Shown: positions 1 through 11,997, numbered from the stretch's first letter. The stretch: 64,000 nucleotides of DNA from Lumbricus terrestris (GCA_949752735.1 OX457037.1:68819755-68883754); one strand, 5' to 3'. The notes: generated by a model from the sequence alone, not told the origin. A program made the numbers and translations.

Positions 1-250
1 ATGCATGTATGCATGTATGCATGTATGCATGTATGCATGTATGCATGTATGTATGTATGTATGTATGTATGCATGTATGTATGTATGTATGTATGTATGT
101 ATGTATGTGTGTGTAAGTATGCGTGTAAGTATGCGTGTAAGTATGTGTGTATGTGTGTAAATATGTGGGTAAGTATGTGTATGTGTGTAAGACTAAGTAT
201 GTATGTGTGTGTATGTGTGTATGTGTGTATGTATGTATGTGTGCATGTGT
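1..250 (+). repeat. ATGT/ATGC microsatellite
   Basis: ATGCATGT and ATGT units dominate, later mixed with GTGT. The long open frames here are low-complexity and not genes. Confidence 0.95.
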
Positions 251-311
251 GTTAGTCTACTTATTTGACTCAACCTTAGACTGGTCAAGCAATTGACCCA
301 CAGCAACTGAC

Positions 312-405
312 CTGTTGGATCTATGACCATTGCGTGATGTGTTTGACAACCGGCAGCCGTTATGTAGTAATCAAGAACGTCTTGGAGACAAGCCATAGGC
401 GCTGG
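312..405 (-). CDS. C-terminal SH2 exon of the STAP-like gene
   Basis: A 94-nt exon follows TTTTTGTTTTCAG and ends ACAG|GTCAGT. It encodes PAPMACLQDVLDYYITAAG and a short extension ending MVIDPT. The pattern LxxVLxYY is the SH2 alpha-B helix and the end of the domain. An exon for the middle of the domain (the HYKV region) should lie between this and 2605 but was not recognised. Confidence 0.6.
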
Positions 406-3400
406 CTGAAAACAAAAACGACTCAATCTGTTTTTTCATTTAATTAATTATTTTATTTTATTACACTAATTACATGTATGCATGTTTGACTAATGGATAT
501 TAGTCTGACGCGCCATTCCATCGTGAGGGAACAACCTTTCCAGGACCGTACGTAGTAGACAAAGTTGGCTCGAAGCTTCAATCGTCAAATTGCATCGACA
601 GCGTGCTGCTGAATAGACCACTAAGTCGTCTTGTTTTTATGGTGTGTACTATTGGAATTAGGCTAATTGGGTTGTAATTTGTAAATGACAAATTATTGGA
701 CATCCGGGAAGCATTTGATACTATGCAGATATCAATTTTTTATAAGCGAACGATCGAAGTGTTGAAGCAGGCTACACGACTTATCATTTCTATATCGATT
801 GAAATTAATCATTGCCAGAAACAACCATGATTAGTCATTGGCAATTCATTAATGAGGTTTGAGAACAAGAGTTAGGCCAAAGGATTCGACGATGCGATCT
901 TTAGCTCACAACATTGTAATAGATAAGGTAAAATTTCAGCCAACCTTCGATTGAACTTCTAGTTTGAAGCCATTGGTGGCTCTTGATATGACATAATGAA
1001 CGTATTTATCATCCCTGCAATGATAAAAACATAATGAGCATACAGATAATATTATGCAGCAAAGACCTGGTTAGGCCTACTCGATGTCCCTCGCAAGTAA
1101 CCAACCAGGAAGAACATCGGTGTTTTTCTGCAGAAAGAATTAACAAAGAATCTGACACATATCTCGGGCATGACCAGCTTGTCGGTTTGATGTTTATTGC
1201 TTCCGTTGTTCGTGATTAAACTATCTACATTCTACAGTCATTGGACATATGAACCTGCCTGACGGCAGAGAACTAAAGAAGAAGATTCTACAGTATTGGG
1301 CCTACAGTATTGAGTCTCAGGAACGCACTGACATGATAATTTACCTCCCCCCACTGCATCATCACTAAATAATATTTTGAACAAGAACTATGATATTTAT
1401 TCATTCTTTTAAATGTTTTTTATCGACATTCATCTTAGGCTACATACTCGAGTTTCGTATGGCAAATGTTGCACGATAGCACTAGGCCCTAATACGATTA
1501 CACTGAAAGTAAGTACGCAGTGAGCGTATCATTCATTGGCTTAGTTATGAAGTGCGTTCAACGCTTGATGTTCTCTTTGATAGGCAATAATGTAGAGTCA
1601 ATTTCTTCTAATAATGTCACTTGCTTTACCAATCAAATGCAGCGACGAGTAGGCCTACTAAGCTATCCAGTGGTTAAAGTGGTTTGGATGAGCAGTGGGA
1701 ACGCCATCTGTGAGCAGTGGAACCGCTGATGGGTTATTGGAAATGCCCATGTTTCCAAGGTTTCATGCATGGTGAGCTGTGGGAACGCAAGCCAAGAAAT
1801 TCGAGAGCAGTGGGAACGCCGTTTCCACGCGTTCCCACCCACTTTAAACCCTGAGACTATCTAATATTATGTGCATACTCAATCTTCCAGACCAGTATAT
1901 AATCAGCCTATAGTTAAAATATTATACGAGCATTTTAGCTATATCAGCATGGAAGAGTGAGTATGCATTGTGGAGCTTTGAGTAGTAGTTGTATAAAAAT
2001 AAGACGGTTGCATTCACAGGCCCATAATAATTATTATGTTTGTACCTAATAGAAAGCAGGTTACATGGTTGAGAGAGTTCGAGCGTGTTGTTCACGCTCC
2101 GTTTGTTACAGTGCACGACTCTTTTGAGATGACTAAACGTCTCTTCCTCATTGTATGGTTTGTTGGTGATTTATTATGTAGGTTTACATTGTCTACGTTT
2201 ATAGTAAATATATGCATACACTGATGGATGCATGAATATACACGAGTTCAAAAGTATGAGTAAAAAATTAATACGAGCACACACAGCAAGAATAATAGCC
2301 TATCTAGTCTTGCAGAAATTGATTGGCGTTTTGTTTTGTTTTTCATTACGTTTGTTAACTGTTCTTCCAGCAACAATTTGCTGATCTCCCAACACCTTAC
2401 ATGGATTATCTTGCACTTATGGCCCCTATGTGTCGGGATTTTCTACCCTTCAGGGGTTGCTTCCATGCACTGTCTCTATCAATGATCAGTTTCTCTGATT
2501 GAATTTGTTGTTTTCAACATTTTTGAAATTATGCTGTGTATGATTATTTGGGACAATAAATGAATGATACAAATATTAATAATAATACATGGAGAAATAA
2601 ATACCCGCTTGAGATCGTAACTGCGGAGAGGGCATAAGATCCGTTGACTGCGAAGTTAGAATTGGGTCGGAGGAGTACGTTGCCATATTCTCGATGCTTC
2701 TTCAGTATTTCTTCTGATTCTTTGCGACTGCAATTGATGTACCAACTGAAACAAAAAACGACAACACTTTACAATGAAGTCTCTTTAAGAGTATCTGACA
2801 AGTTTAATATGTGACAGTATCTGACACGTGTAATAAGTCACAGTATCTGACACTTGCAATGAGTCACAGTATCTGACACTTGCAATAAGTCACAGTATCT
2901 GACACTTGCAATAAGTCACAGTATCTGACACTTGCAATAAGTCACAGTATCTGACACGTGTCATAAGTCACAGTATCTGACACGTGTAATAAGTCACAGT
3001 ATCTGACACGTGTAATAAGTCACAGTATCTGACACGTGTAATAAGTCACAGTATCTGACACGTGTCATAAGTCACAGTCTCTGACACGTTTAATAAGTCA
3101 CAGTATCTGACATGTGTAATAAGTCACAGTATCTGACACGTGTCATAAGTCACAGTATCTGACACGTGTAATAAGTCACAGTATCTGACACGTTTAATAA
3201 GTCACAGTATCTGACACGTGTAATAAGTCACAGTATCTGACACGTGTAATAAGTCACAGTATCTGACACGTGTAATAAATCACAGTATCTGACACGTGTC
3301 ATAAGTCACAGTATCTGTCATGTGTAATAAGTCACAGTATCTGACACGTGTAATAAGTCACAGTATCTGACACGTGTAATAAATCACAGTATCTGACACG

Positions 3401-6400
3401 TGTCATAAGTCACAGTATCTGACACGTCTAATAAGTCACATTATCTGAAACATTTATTAAGTCACAGTATCTGACACGTTTAATAAGTCACAGTATCTGA
3501 CACGTGTAATAAGTCACAGTATCTGACACGTGTAATAAGTCACAGTATCTGACACGTGTCATAAGTCACAGTATCTGACACGTGTAATAAGTCACATTAT
3601 CTGACACGTGTAATAAGTCACAGTATCTGACACGTTTAATAAGTCACAGTATCTGACACTTGCAATAAGTCACGTGTTGTGTGACTCTTCATTTACTGGT
3701 AGCTATTTCGTAATGTTATTCTTGACCTTATACAGAATAGGACGAAAAAAAGCCCTTAAGCCAGTCTAAAGTCAGTCATGACATTGTGTGCGAAATGTCA
3801 GAGACTTCAAATTCTTGGCCTCAGTATACATAATATATTCTGGAATGAACTAATGAATAAATATCCACGAAGTTATGACAAGCAAAGTACCGAATGGTTA
3901 AAACCCTTTAATGCCGAGATGGTAGTAAATGGTATGGGAAATCCTATACCCTCCGGCATTAAAGCTCTCACTTTCTACAGTGGAGAGAGCAAGTTCAAGT
4001 CTCCTCTGAGGAGGTCACTCCGTATGAACCTTGAGCAAGTCGATCCCTCACTCACATTTGATTATCGCCAACGACCATAGTACAGTGGCGCCAAATAACT
4101 GCATAGGAATGAGTGCAGCGTGGTAACAGCAGGTAGGGCCAGGTACCCCCACCTTCAAAGCATCAGCAGTAGCATAATAAAACAAAGTAGGCTTATTTAT
4201 AATATGTTGAACGTGGATGACAAAGGCTAAAAGTACTGAATTCATTCATATGTTAATTGCCAAATAAAACCTTAGCAATCACATGATGACACTGGAGCCA
4301 ATCTCTCTCATAGACTGATCGCTCATCGGTCAAAATCTCCGAAACTCAACGACGCATGATGCATTTCAAGCGAAAAGGTCAGAGGTTCACATTAATTTTA
4401 TACTCGATTACAATAATAATTAGATCTATTATTCTCTGAAATGCAGGATGGCAATTCTGTGAAATACAGGTGGGGTCTACAGCAGATGGACTTACTGGTC
4501 TCGCCACGACCTCTGGCAAAACTATACGAATTGACTTAAGCTAATTTGAACGACTGTACGTGTTGCAACCGCCTGCATGCATTGTCTGGTATAGGCCTAA
4601 TTAATTACTGCACCGCTACAGATTATGTAGGTCCTATAATATCCGTGTATCAAATGCAGACATTTAATTTAAACTGTTATTATAATATGCGTCATGTTAG
4701 TAATGTGTCGTGTATATATGGGCTATGCAGATGTGGGTCAGCAAAATGACGTGATTCTCTGCGTTTTGACCTGAGACGCTATATAAACTGTGTTATGATA
4801 AGACCACGAATTGAGACACAAAGCTGCGTAGGCCTACATTTAACACATCCATCGCCAATGTAACACTGTACGGGGACTCGGGGACTCGGGGAGAGCGAAG
4901 AATAAAAAAAATTACTCCGAGATAATAGAGGGTGAAGAATATGCGCAGGGTGGGGCGGGGTGGGGCTGTGTGGGGTGTGTTGGGGCGGGGGTTGGGCGGG
5001 GGTTTGGGTGGGGCTTGGTGGGATAGGGTCGTGATGGTGATGAGGTTTGGCCGGGGTGAAAACAAAGTGAAACATTATTTTATTCATGAGTTTCTTACGT
5101 TGATAATTTTGCGTCTTTGGATTGGCACAACAATAATAATAGCCGTGGTGGTCAATGTGTTATGCTCTGAAAAGTCACACCAAACTTGTTCGGGTGTAAT
5201 GATTAGTGAATCTATGATTTAGTTAGGCATGGCAATATATAAGGCAAAGAGTGAAGACGGCTACTCACGGTGGTTTGATATTGTTATCCTTTCGATTCAT
5301 GTAAAATAAATGATTCTGAAACAGAAAATAATACATTTGAATGTAGCAATCGATCACCTGATAGTTCTCTAATCACCGAAATAAAACAGGCTTACGTTTA
5401 AACAAAGCCAAAGAAATTCTAAGTAAATAACAAATAAGTATTACAGGTAAATGAGCAATCGGAAGCATTTTAAACCAAATGAGGAGGTAGGCTTATAGGT
5501 CTACGTGGATTTCCTATTTGAAAAGTAAGAGCTGTTAGAACACCAATACATTCCACAAAGTTAGGCTTATCTAATCTAATCTAATCTAATGTGATGTAAT
5601 ATAATATAATCCAATCCAACGTTATCCAACTAATCTAATCTAATCTAATCTCTAGCACTGCTATGATAATGCACAACATAATTTTATCTCGGTCAGTATA
5701 TTCGATTAGACCTAATTCGTAAAAGCACAATAAGATAAGCCAGACTTAATATTGAAATTTGTTGAGAAATCAGAAGAAGACTGCGGTTGGATTGTGAGTT
5801 TGAAATAGGCCTACACGAATTTAATGTATGTATGAGCACTTGTCATGGCGCCTTTTAGATAAGCCATATATCTACTCAGAGGCGTTCCAGACTGCAGCAC
5901 GGACACTGAATCGGAGTTTCATGCCGAAGCACATGAGCAATTGCGAGTGAAGGACTTGCTCAGGGTCTCTACGCGGCGGCTTGAGGTGGATTCAAACCCG
6001 CACCCTTCCGGCTCCATGGCACCGAACATACCACTATGCCACCGCATCCCACAAATAATTTTCAAACCTGCATCATAGCAAAGAATTTCCAGAACGAATT
6101 GAACTGTTGTAACGAGTAACACGAAAGTAATGAGAAAATGGAAATCTTCGCTTTTTATTGACTTATTGACTTTATTCACTTATTCGCTTTATTCGCTTTA
6201 TTCACTTTATTCACTTATTCGCTTTATTCACTGATTCGCTTTATTCACTTATAGACTTCAACACTGTGTAGTTCTCTTTGTATATGAGCCTCTTTGAATA
6301 AGACTCTATCCTATATAGACCCTACTCGTCGTCGTGACTGTTACGAATTAACGTTGATACGCATGAAAGTGTACGTGTCTAATAATTGCCTATATGTTGG

Positions 6401-9400
6401 TAGGCCTAAGCTGCTCTGCCGGTCTGGCTTCTCAATGCCTGTGAGTGACCGCAGTGCATTATGTGACTAAGCATGTGGGTATAGTTTAGTTTAGTTTAGT
6501 TGGAAATTACTGCAGAGTTGACAGCTACATTTGGGTTGTTTCAAAGGCAGAGCTCGTGACCACAACACATTGAGTAAAATACGATGACGTAAGAAGGACG
6601 AGAAAGGAAGGTCTGATATTTGCAGAGGTCTCTGGTTTCTCAATGACCTCGGCTGGTTCTCATCAAAGGTGTGAACTGAACTAGCAAACTATGATCATTG
6701 ATCAGCAGACAGACTTTAGGTTATGTCTATGTACAGTAGGGTGTCTCTTAGCATAATGGGGAAACGATTCTTTGGGAATTTTCTTCATCTCACCCTCCCA
6801 AGTTGTTAGGTTTATTGAAATAAAATTCTACAAAAAATTTCATTAAAATCGGATAAAATTTAGAGGTCGCCCCCGAGCCTCAAAGTTTTGCATGTAATAG
6901 GCCTGCTTCGACAATGGGAAATCATGTAGTCTAATGTCGCATAATAATTAATCATCATTTCTAGTGCTAATCAATTTGGCTTGTTTATATAACAGACATG
7001 TATGTAGGTGCACTTGATATAGGGACCCTTCAAGATTGCTACTCAGAAGCACTCCCGACTACTAGAGGTCGCCCCCGAGCCAAAGTTTTGCATGTAATAA
7101 GCCTACTTCGACAATGGGAAATCATGTAGTCTAATGTCGCATAATAATTAATCATCATTTCTAGTGATAATCAATTTGGCTTGTTTATATAAAGACATGT
7201 ATGTAGGTGCACTTGATATAGGGCCCCTTCAAGATTACTACTCAGAAGCACTCCCGACTACAGCTCGGACACCGGACACTGAACCTGATATTCACGCCGA
7301 AGCGCATGAGCAATTGTCGGGGACTTGCTCAAGGTCACTCCATACGGGGCGGCCTGAGGTGGATTCGAAACGGCAAACCCCCGGCTGCAAGGCAATGAAC
7401 CACCACTACACCCCACATGTCTACTTTCTATCTGTATATTTATGTTAAAATTAAAGAATAGTAGTACACTGCTACAGGCAGGATCAATTGCCAGAGACAA
7501 CTTGAAGGAGGAATTTTTTGCTCTTCCGGTCGGTCAACTCTTTTATGGAATTCGTGAATGAAACCACTCCTATTTCAGACCTGTCATTGATGTCTGCCAA
7601 CCCGTTCAATGGGTCCATGTCAAGGGAACTCCGTGGAAGAACATGTATGGAAATAACTGTTTTCTTATCCAGCACTGTTCCAGGCTCTTAATACTAAAAA
7701 ATGCTGGAGATTTCATTGCTGGTCTCTTTGGTGCAAGATCCGTGACTGGGTGGGTCTTCCATGGTGACTAAGATCAGTTTCTTCATTTCCGGAATCAAGA
7801 AGTTCCTCAGAAAGGTACCATTGATGCTGTCCAAGCTTTTTGCATGTGACATTGGAAATTGCTTCAGTTTGCATTTTGGGGTTCGGTCATGAGTCAAAAG
7901 TCTTTCAGAGGTGCTTCAACCCTGACTTGAATAGTAACCCAGGTCTTGAGGTGGAAGACAAACTGCAAAGTAGCTATCTTGCACTTCAGCACTTGATATG
8001 AGAATTTGAAGATGGCCAATATGCCATGTGGAAGTTGGATCTTCCTTTGCGAGGTCAAAGAGACAGGTCAACAAAGATCATCATACCCTTTGCTGTTCTC
8101 TGGGGAGCTGTCAGTTCTGCGAGCTCATACTTTTATTAGAAGCGTTGAGCCTTTCCGATTGTGGGTCCCTGCATCTGGAATGGCCTCCCAGTAGACTTGT
8201 GATTGATGGCCGGGTAAATCTCGTCTGATTTTTATAAGTCGCTCAAATCTCACTTTGTCAGCTGCTGCGGTGCTGAGAGCGCTTATGTGTAGGTCGCTTG
8301 AAAAGGCGCTATATAAATTATCGGAATGAATAAAAGTGAATAGAAGGTGTTAGCCTGCTTTACTCCTAGTATAGATTGAAATTAGCCAATTAATAAGGCA
8401 ATCTAGGACTTCTTTAACAATGCGAACTATGTAGCATAATTTTAAACAATGGGGCTACATGTCTAAACTTTGACATCAAAGGGCGACCTCTAGATATTAT
8501 CCGATTTCGATCAAATTTTTTTATAAATTTTTTCTCCATCAACCTCACGACTTGAAGGGATGAGAGATTAAAATTTTGAACTTTCATTTTTAAGAGACAC
8601 CCTAATGTACAGTGTACACAGGCGTTGCATAATGCATAAGCCGGATATTGCACATCATAGAGAGTACACACATGGATCCAATTTGGTCCGGCTGTTTGGA
8701 GTTTCCCTATAATAAAGTCGCAGAGCTAATGCTACGTTGCGTGCGTGTGGGCCGCAGTCATAACCTAAAATTTGTTGAGTAAACATTTAAACATGCAGTT
8801 ATATGAACCTTAAACGTTGTTGAGCAAGCATTTTGAAATGTGATTATAGCCTATAATTATATATGGTTCTACGTCAGGTAAATTTCTAACACTTAATGGA
8901 GGTGTGCTTTTAAATATTAAAAAAAGCCAATTAGACTAGTCATATAAACAGTAGACCTAATTTATGTTTATCGACTCATAGACTGGTTTAATCAGTTAGG
9001 CCTAAATGCTTACTTAGTTGTTGGGCCTAAATTAATTTAAGCTCTAAACCGAAGAAAAGAGGATAGATGATTACAATTTTAAAGTAGGTAGTTAGGACTA
9101 TAGACATAAAGAGAGACGGACACACACAAAGAGACAGGAAGACAGAAAGACAAACAGACGCACATGCAGAGACACAGAGACTCACAATAATAATTAGCAA
9201 ATTATATTATTGACTCTTGCTTATACACGATCTCGTATAAACTTTTTATGATGCTCGTGAATTTCTTAAGCTGCTCTAAACTTCCATGAAACCCTGATAG
9301 TAAAGCATGGTATCGAGCCCATCTAGGCGGCCCATCTGGGCCCCACAGAGATGCCCATATGGGGCCCACTTGGAACCCATTTTTCGATGTTGGCTGGGCA

Positions 9401-9709
9401 CAGGCTAATTGTTCTAAAATACATTGAAAACTAAATTACTGTTGAACTTTGTCATAGAGACTAGAGACCAACTTCATGCTGCCTAAAATAATTAATTAGA
9501 ATAGATACAATTTTAGGTTACGAGAAGTAGCTTAGGCTATATTATGGGGGGATAATGAAAATGAGAATGAGATAAGGTCATATCGGAGGAAACACATCAG
9601 TGGAAGAAGGTTATGTAGGACAAAACAAAAGATCGAGAATGCACAGAAGATACAGGAATCGAAACGGTGGTCGTGGTGATTGTGGTGGTGATGGTGGTGG
9701 TGGTTGTGG

Positions 9710-9758
<49 letters not shown>

Positions 9759-10048
9759 TGTGATGGTGGTGGTGATGATGATGATGGTGGTGGTGGTAGT
9801 GGTGCTGGTGGTGTTGCTGCTGCTGATGATGATGATGGTGGTTGTGGAGGTGGTCGTGGTGGTGGTGATGGTGATGGTGATGGTCATAGGCGCAACCACC
9901 CTATGGACCCACGGTACGCCTCCCCCCAAGTTTTGAGTGGTCCTCTAACTTTATTATTATGGTCCCCCAACTTTTAGGACGTGATTGCACCTAAGGTGGT
10001 GGTGATGGTGATGATGATGATGATGATGATGATGAGGATGATGATGAT

Positions 10049-10080
<32 letters not shown>

Positions 10081-10102
10081 CGACGACGATGATGATGATG
10101 AC

Positions 10103-10143
<41 letters not shown>

Positions 10144-10153
10144 CGATGACGAT

Positions 10154-10185
<32 letters not shown>

Positions 10186-10347
10186 TGATGATGATGACGA
10201 TGACGATGACGATGATGAAAGACCAACAGTAATAGCAGAACGAACAAGAATTGTCTAACAAAAATATAATATCAATCCGCTACTCACTTCGGATACCGTT
10301 GAGATTCCATTGACCTGTTGACTTTTTGCGGACCCGTGTCTCTGCAT
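312..10347 (-). CDS. STAP-like SH2 adaptor gene, partial (runs off the left edge)
   Basis: At least three, possibly four, minus-strand exons belong together. The SH2 core at 2605-2745 reads WYINCSRKESEEILKKH, then GNVLLRPNSN and YALSAVTIS. GNxxLRP, in place of the FLVRES motif, is characteristic of the STAP1/STAP2 SH2 domain. A 47-nt exon at 5269-5315 joins it in phase (CC+T = Pro), as the PH-SH2 linker does in STAP. The exon at 312-405 gives the C-terminal SH2 helix (ACLQDVLDYYITAAG). A candidate first exon is at 10288-10347. STAP proteins carry a PH domain before SH2 and act as adaptors under tyrosine kinases; I did not find PH exons or the mid-SH2 exon, so the gene is incomplete. The 1.87 kb transposon at 6737-8604 would lie in an intron. 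Confidence 0.55.
406..2604. other. Probable intron of the STAP-like gene
   Basis: An exon for the middle of the SH2 domain is expected here but was not seen. GTGGGAACGC words repeat four times at 1690-1840. Otherwise AT-rich without recognisable features. Confidence 0.4.
2605..2745 (-). CDS. SH2-domain exon, STAP type
   Basis: This 141-nt exon lies between TTGTTTCAG and GCGG|GTATTT and encodes 46 full codons. The start WYINCSRKESEE is the SH2 opening (Trp, then SR for alpha-A). GNVLLRP holds the phosphotyrosine-binding Arg of beta-B, with LLRP as in STAP proteins. A 26-bp minisatellite begins about 50 bp upstream of the acceptor, inside the intron. Confidence 0.75.
2793..3675 (+). repeat. 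26-bp minisatellite, about 34 units, rich in CACGTG
   Basis: The consensus contains TGACACGTGTAATAAGTCAC followed by AGTATC. Most units hold the palindrome CACGTG; outer units drift to CACTTG or CACGTT. It lies in the intron just upstream of the SH2 exon acceptor. Confidence 0.95.
4862..5062. repeat. G-rich interspersed repeat
   Basis: Dense GGGGTGGGGC and GGGGTGTG words on the plus strand. The complementary composition recurs at 32950-33190 and 43545-43950, and the same sense at 24895-25290. The last two also share GGTACGCC or its complement-like words, suggesting one repeat family. Confidence 0.6.
5269..5315 (-). CDS. Short linker exon of the STAP-like gene
   Basis: A 47-nt exon lies between a good acceptor (TTTTCTGTTTCAG) and a consensus donor GTGAGT. 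It encodes NHLFYMNRKDNNIKP plus two bases of Pro. Human STAP2 has a similar GHLYMM stretch between PH and SH2. The phase matches the SH2 exon downstream exactly. It is short, so chance remains possible. Confidence 0.45.
5575..5652 (+). repeat. TCTAA pentanucleotide repeat
   Basis: Runs of TCTAA flank a drifted centre (GTAATATAATATAATCC). A similar stretch is at 22128-22240. Confidence 0.85.
5846..6053 (-). mobile_element. tRNA-type SINE copy
   Basis: On the minus strand the copy has an A-box-like start (GGGATGCGGTGGCATAGTGG), a B-box-like GGGTTTGAATCC, then CTCAAG, GCAAGTCCTTCACTCGC, and ends AGGCGCCATG. The same order recurs near 7219, 30379 and 61144. Confidence 0.6.
6150..6258 (+). repeat. 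CTTTATTCACTTATT-type tandem repeat
   Basis: Short units CTTTATTCA and CTTATTCG alternate about ten times directly after a SINE copy. Confidence 0.85.
6861..7261. repeat. Tandem duplication, two units of about 200 bp
   Basis: Units 6861-7062 and 7063-7261 are nearly identical: both start TAGAGGTCGCCCCCGAGCC and end AGCACTCCCGACTA. Each contains part of a SINE tail. The second unit runs on into the full SINE, so the duplication followed SINE insertion. Confidence 0.85.
7219..7417 (-). mobile_element. tRNA-type SINE copy
   Basis: A minus-strand copy with TTTCGAATCC (B-box-like), GAGCAAGTCCCCGAC and the tail block AGTAATCTTGAAGGGGCC. It sits inside the 6737-8604 transposon and was partly duplicated with it. 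Confidence 0.6.
7484..7897 (-). pseudogene. Degenerate transposase C-terminus in the 6737-8604 element
   Basis: Two minus-strand open pieces lie end to end. The downstream one ends EIGVVSFTNSIKELTDRKSK and KFLLQVV, resembling the xERGVALxxxYNxLxTxxEEQKQFLLQVV ending that I recall for the family of the transposase at 61480-62800. The upstream piece (KSLDSINGTFLRNFLIPEMK) is not recognised. Confidence 0.45.
8050..8335 (+). mobile_element. CR1/L2-like LINE 3' end
   Basis: A plus-strand remnant with SLSDCGSLHLEWPPS (the WNxLP region, drifted), a LKSHF-like piece, and the tail AGGCGCTATATAAATTATCGGAATGAAT. It is nested in the 6737-8604 transposon. Confidence 0.6.
9664..10217 (+). repeat. GAT/GGT/GAC trinucleotide microsatellite, split by a MITE
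   Basis: GGT/GAT units occupy 9664-9884 and GAT/GAC units 9996-10217, with the 111-bp MITE between. Open frames in all directions encode runs of Asp, His, Met or Ile and are artefacts. Confidence 0.95.
9885..9995. mobile_element. hAT-like MITE inserted in a microsatellite
   Basis: This is the CATAGGCGCAA family with right end TTGCACCTAAG. The flanks GTGATGGT and GTGGTGGT (7 of 8 bases) fit a target duplication within the surrounding trinucleotide repeat. Confidence 0.75.
10288..10347 (-). CDS. Possible first coding exon of the STAP-like gene
   Basis: The frame starts ATG at 10347 and encodes MQRHGSAKSQQVNGISTVSE, ending GAA|GTGAGT, a consensus donor in phase 0. An in-frame stop lies upstream of the ATG. 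There is no domain; placement rests on orientation, donor quality and position only. Confidence 0.3.
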
Positions 10348-11997
10348 GGTTCCGTCTCTTTCCCTGGATCTGCTACTGGATCAGTTCGTACGTAACTGGA
10401 GCCAAAAGAAACGGATTAAAATCGATGATAAATCGAACGCTTCGTTCTAAAGAGCAAAGACGATACAAGGAAGTTGACAGCGAATAACTGTAGTCGCCTC
10501 AGGTATGCTGTGTACTAAAGCTATGGCTGAGTGGGTAGACCTCTAAAGACCTGGCCGAGCTTATTCTACGCACAGCCTGTGTAGTTATTGGTTAGGCTCA
10601 CTGCAGCTGTGTAGGCCTACTGCGTTTTGTGCATATGAGCCTTTTCAGTTGTCCCACAGTTTATAAACAGTATGCTTATTGCAAAGGGGAACGGTGGTAA
10701 AATACACAATTAAAAACACTGGGCGGAAATACCCAACCAATTTACACGCTCAGGTACTGTGGCTCAAGGCAGGCAGTTGTTGGCGAGCCACGCGTACGCA
10801 GTCCACAGGATAATAATGTTAAATCATGGCTGTTAGGTAGGCCACTAAGACTGCTGCTCTCGACCATAGATTGTTAACAGTGAAGTGTAGTCCACTCGTG
10901 TTTCTGGCTATGACTACCGATCAATTCGCTTCGAGTAGCCTACAACCATGCACACGCTAGCCCCGAGCAATGAGTTCCAACTTCCACGCGCACACACAGG
11001 CCCCGCGTTAAGCTATTCAACACGCCTCCAAATGGCTAATATTATGCGAATACCAAACGTGTTTGTGTAATGATAATTGTCTGCTTCACACTATGATAAC
11101 GGTCTTGAGCTATGATCTATGCGCTCTCTGGGAACTAATACGGATACGTCTAAGTCTTGCGTGACATAGCACCACGGAATATAATAGGCCTATGCTCTTT
11201 GGCTTTTCAGCGATAAAAATCCACTTGATGATCAATATGGTTAAAGTAGGCTATATTATTATGATGTTATCAGATCAGTAGAGGAAATTTTCGTCTAGTC
11301 ATAGCAAGTAACCACATGGGTCAATTAATTATTTACAAGCCACATGACATGTGCAGGCTACGAAATTTCTGAAGGCAATCCAACTGATCAAATAGTTTTA
11401 AAAATTACGCCACATAAACAAATCGCGGAAGTTGATATTGTCAAAGCAACCATGAAGACTTGATCAGAACTATTTAACATATCGGATATAAATAACTTTT
11501 GCTTGGATGTCACGAGGACTGCTCGTAAACAACGCTATGCTTCATGCATAATTCTGTATACAGATAGGTCTACAATGTATAAATATAAAAATATTCATCA
11601 TTTGTAGCCTTACCTGAGAATGTCTATCTCTGACATTAGTTCACTTACACTCTCTCGATCTGACTGAACGAGTTAAGCATTTCAAAAATCAACTCGAGAG
11701 GCATATAAATGTCATATAATTAAAAGTCGTTGGCCCCTGCTAAATATTGAGCTGGCTTAAGCAAACTGAATTTCGTAGATTCAACACATGTTACATTATA
11801 CTGAATAGCCCGAAGTTTTGGAATGAAGCGTTGTGATAGGCCTACATCGTGCTTTATTGGTGAAAGCTGTGCAATGCTGTGCATCAATTAATAATTTCAG
11901 ATTTCTTATTTCAGTTCATATTTCATGGGTAAAAATCGCCTTCTATAGGCATTTTTGCCTGATTGAATATTGCAACTTTCACCGTTTATTCCAAGCA

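Larger units (their letters stand above)
6737..8604 (-). mobile_element. 1.9 kb DNA transposon with perfect 8-bp target duplication (related to 60861-63165)
   Basis: The terminal inverted repeats are TAGGGTGTCTCTTA and its complement at 8591-8604. ATGTACAG flanks both ends (6729-6736 and 8605-8612). Inverted similarity continues inward for about 170 bp (the GAGGTCGCCC block near 6863 against GGGCGACCTC near 8481). Inside are a 200-bp tandem duplication (6861-7261), a SINE, a degenerate minus-strand ORF region (7484-7897) and a LINE tail (8050-8335). The end type, duplication length and transposase remnant match the element in DRC2 intron 2. Confidence 0.8.

Noticed and set aside
2340..2495. 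Possible plus-strand exon after TTCTTCCAG (QQFADLPTPYMDYLALMAPM)
   Set aside because: Good acceptor and a later AATAAA, but no upstream exon and no family match; left out.
2793..3675. CRISPR-like array of regular repeats
   Set aside because: Units are contiguous with no unique spacers, and the context is an animal genome; it is a minisatellite.
3778..4080. 100-codon plus-strand open frame
   Set aside because: No known motif, no splice partners, overlaps intron of the minus-strand gene; may be chance.
9597..10261. Poly-Asp, poly-His, poly-Met and poly-Ile frames
   Set aside because: Products of the GAT/GGT/GAC array; open in several frames at once.
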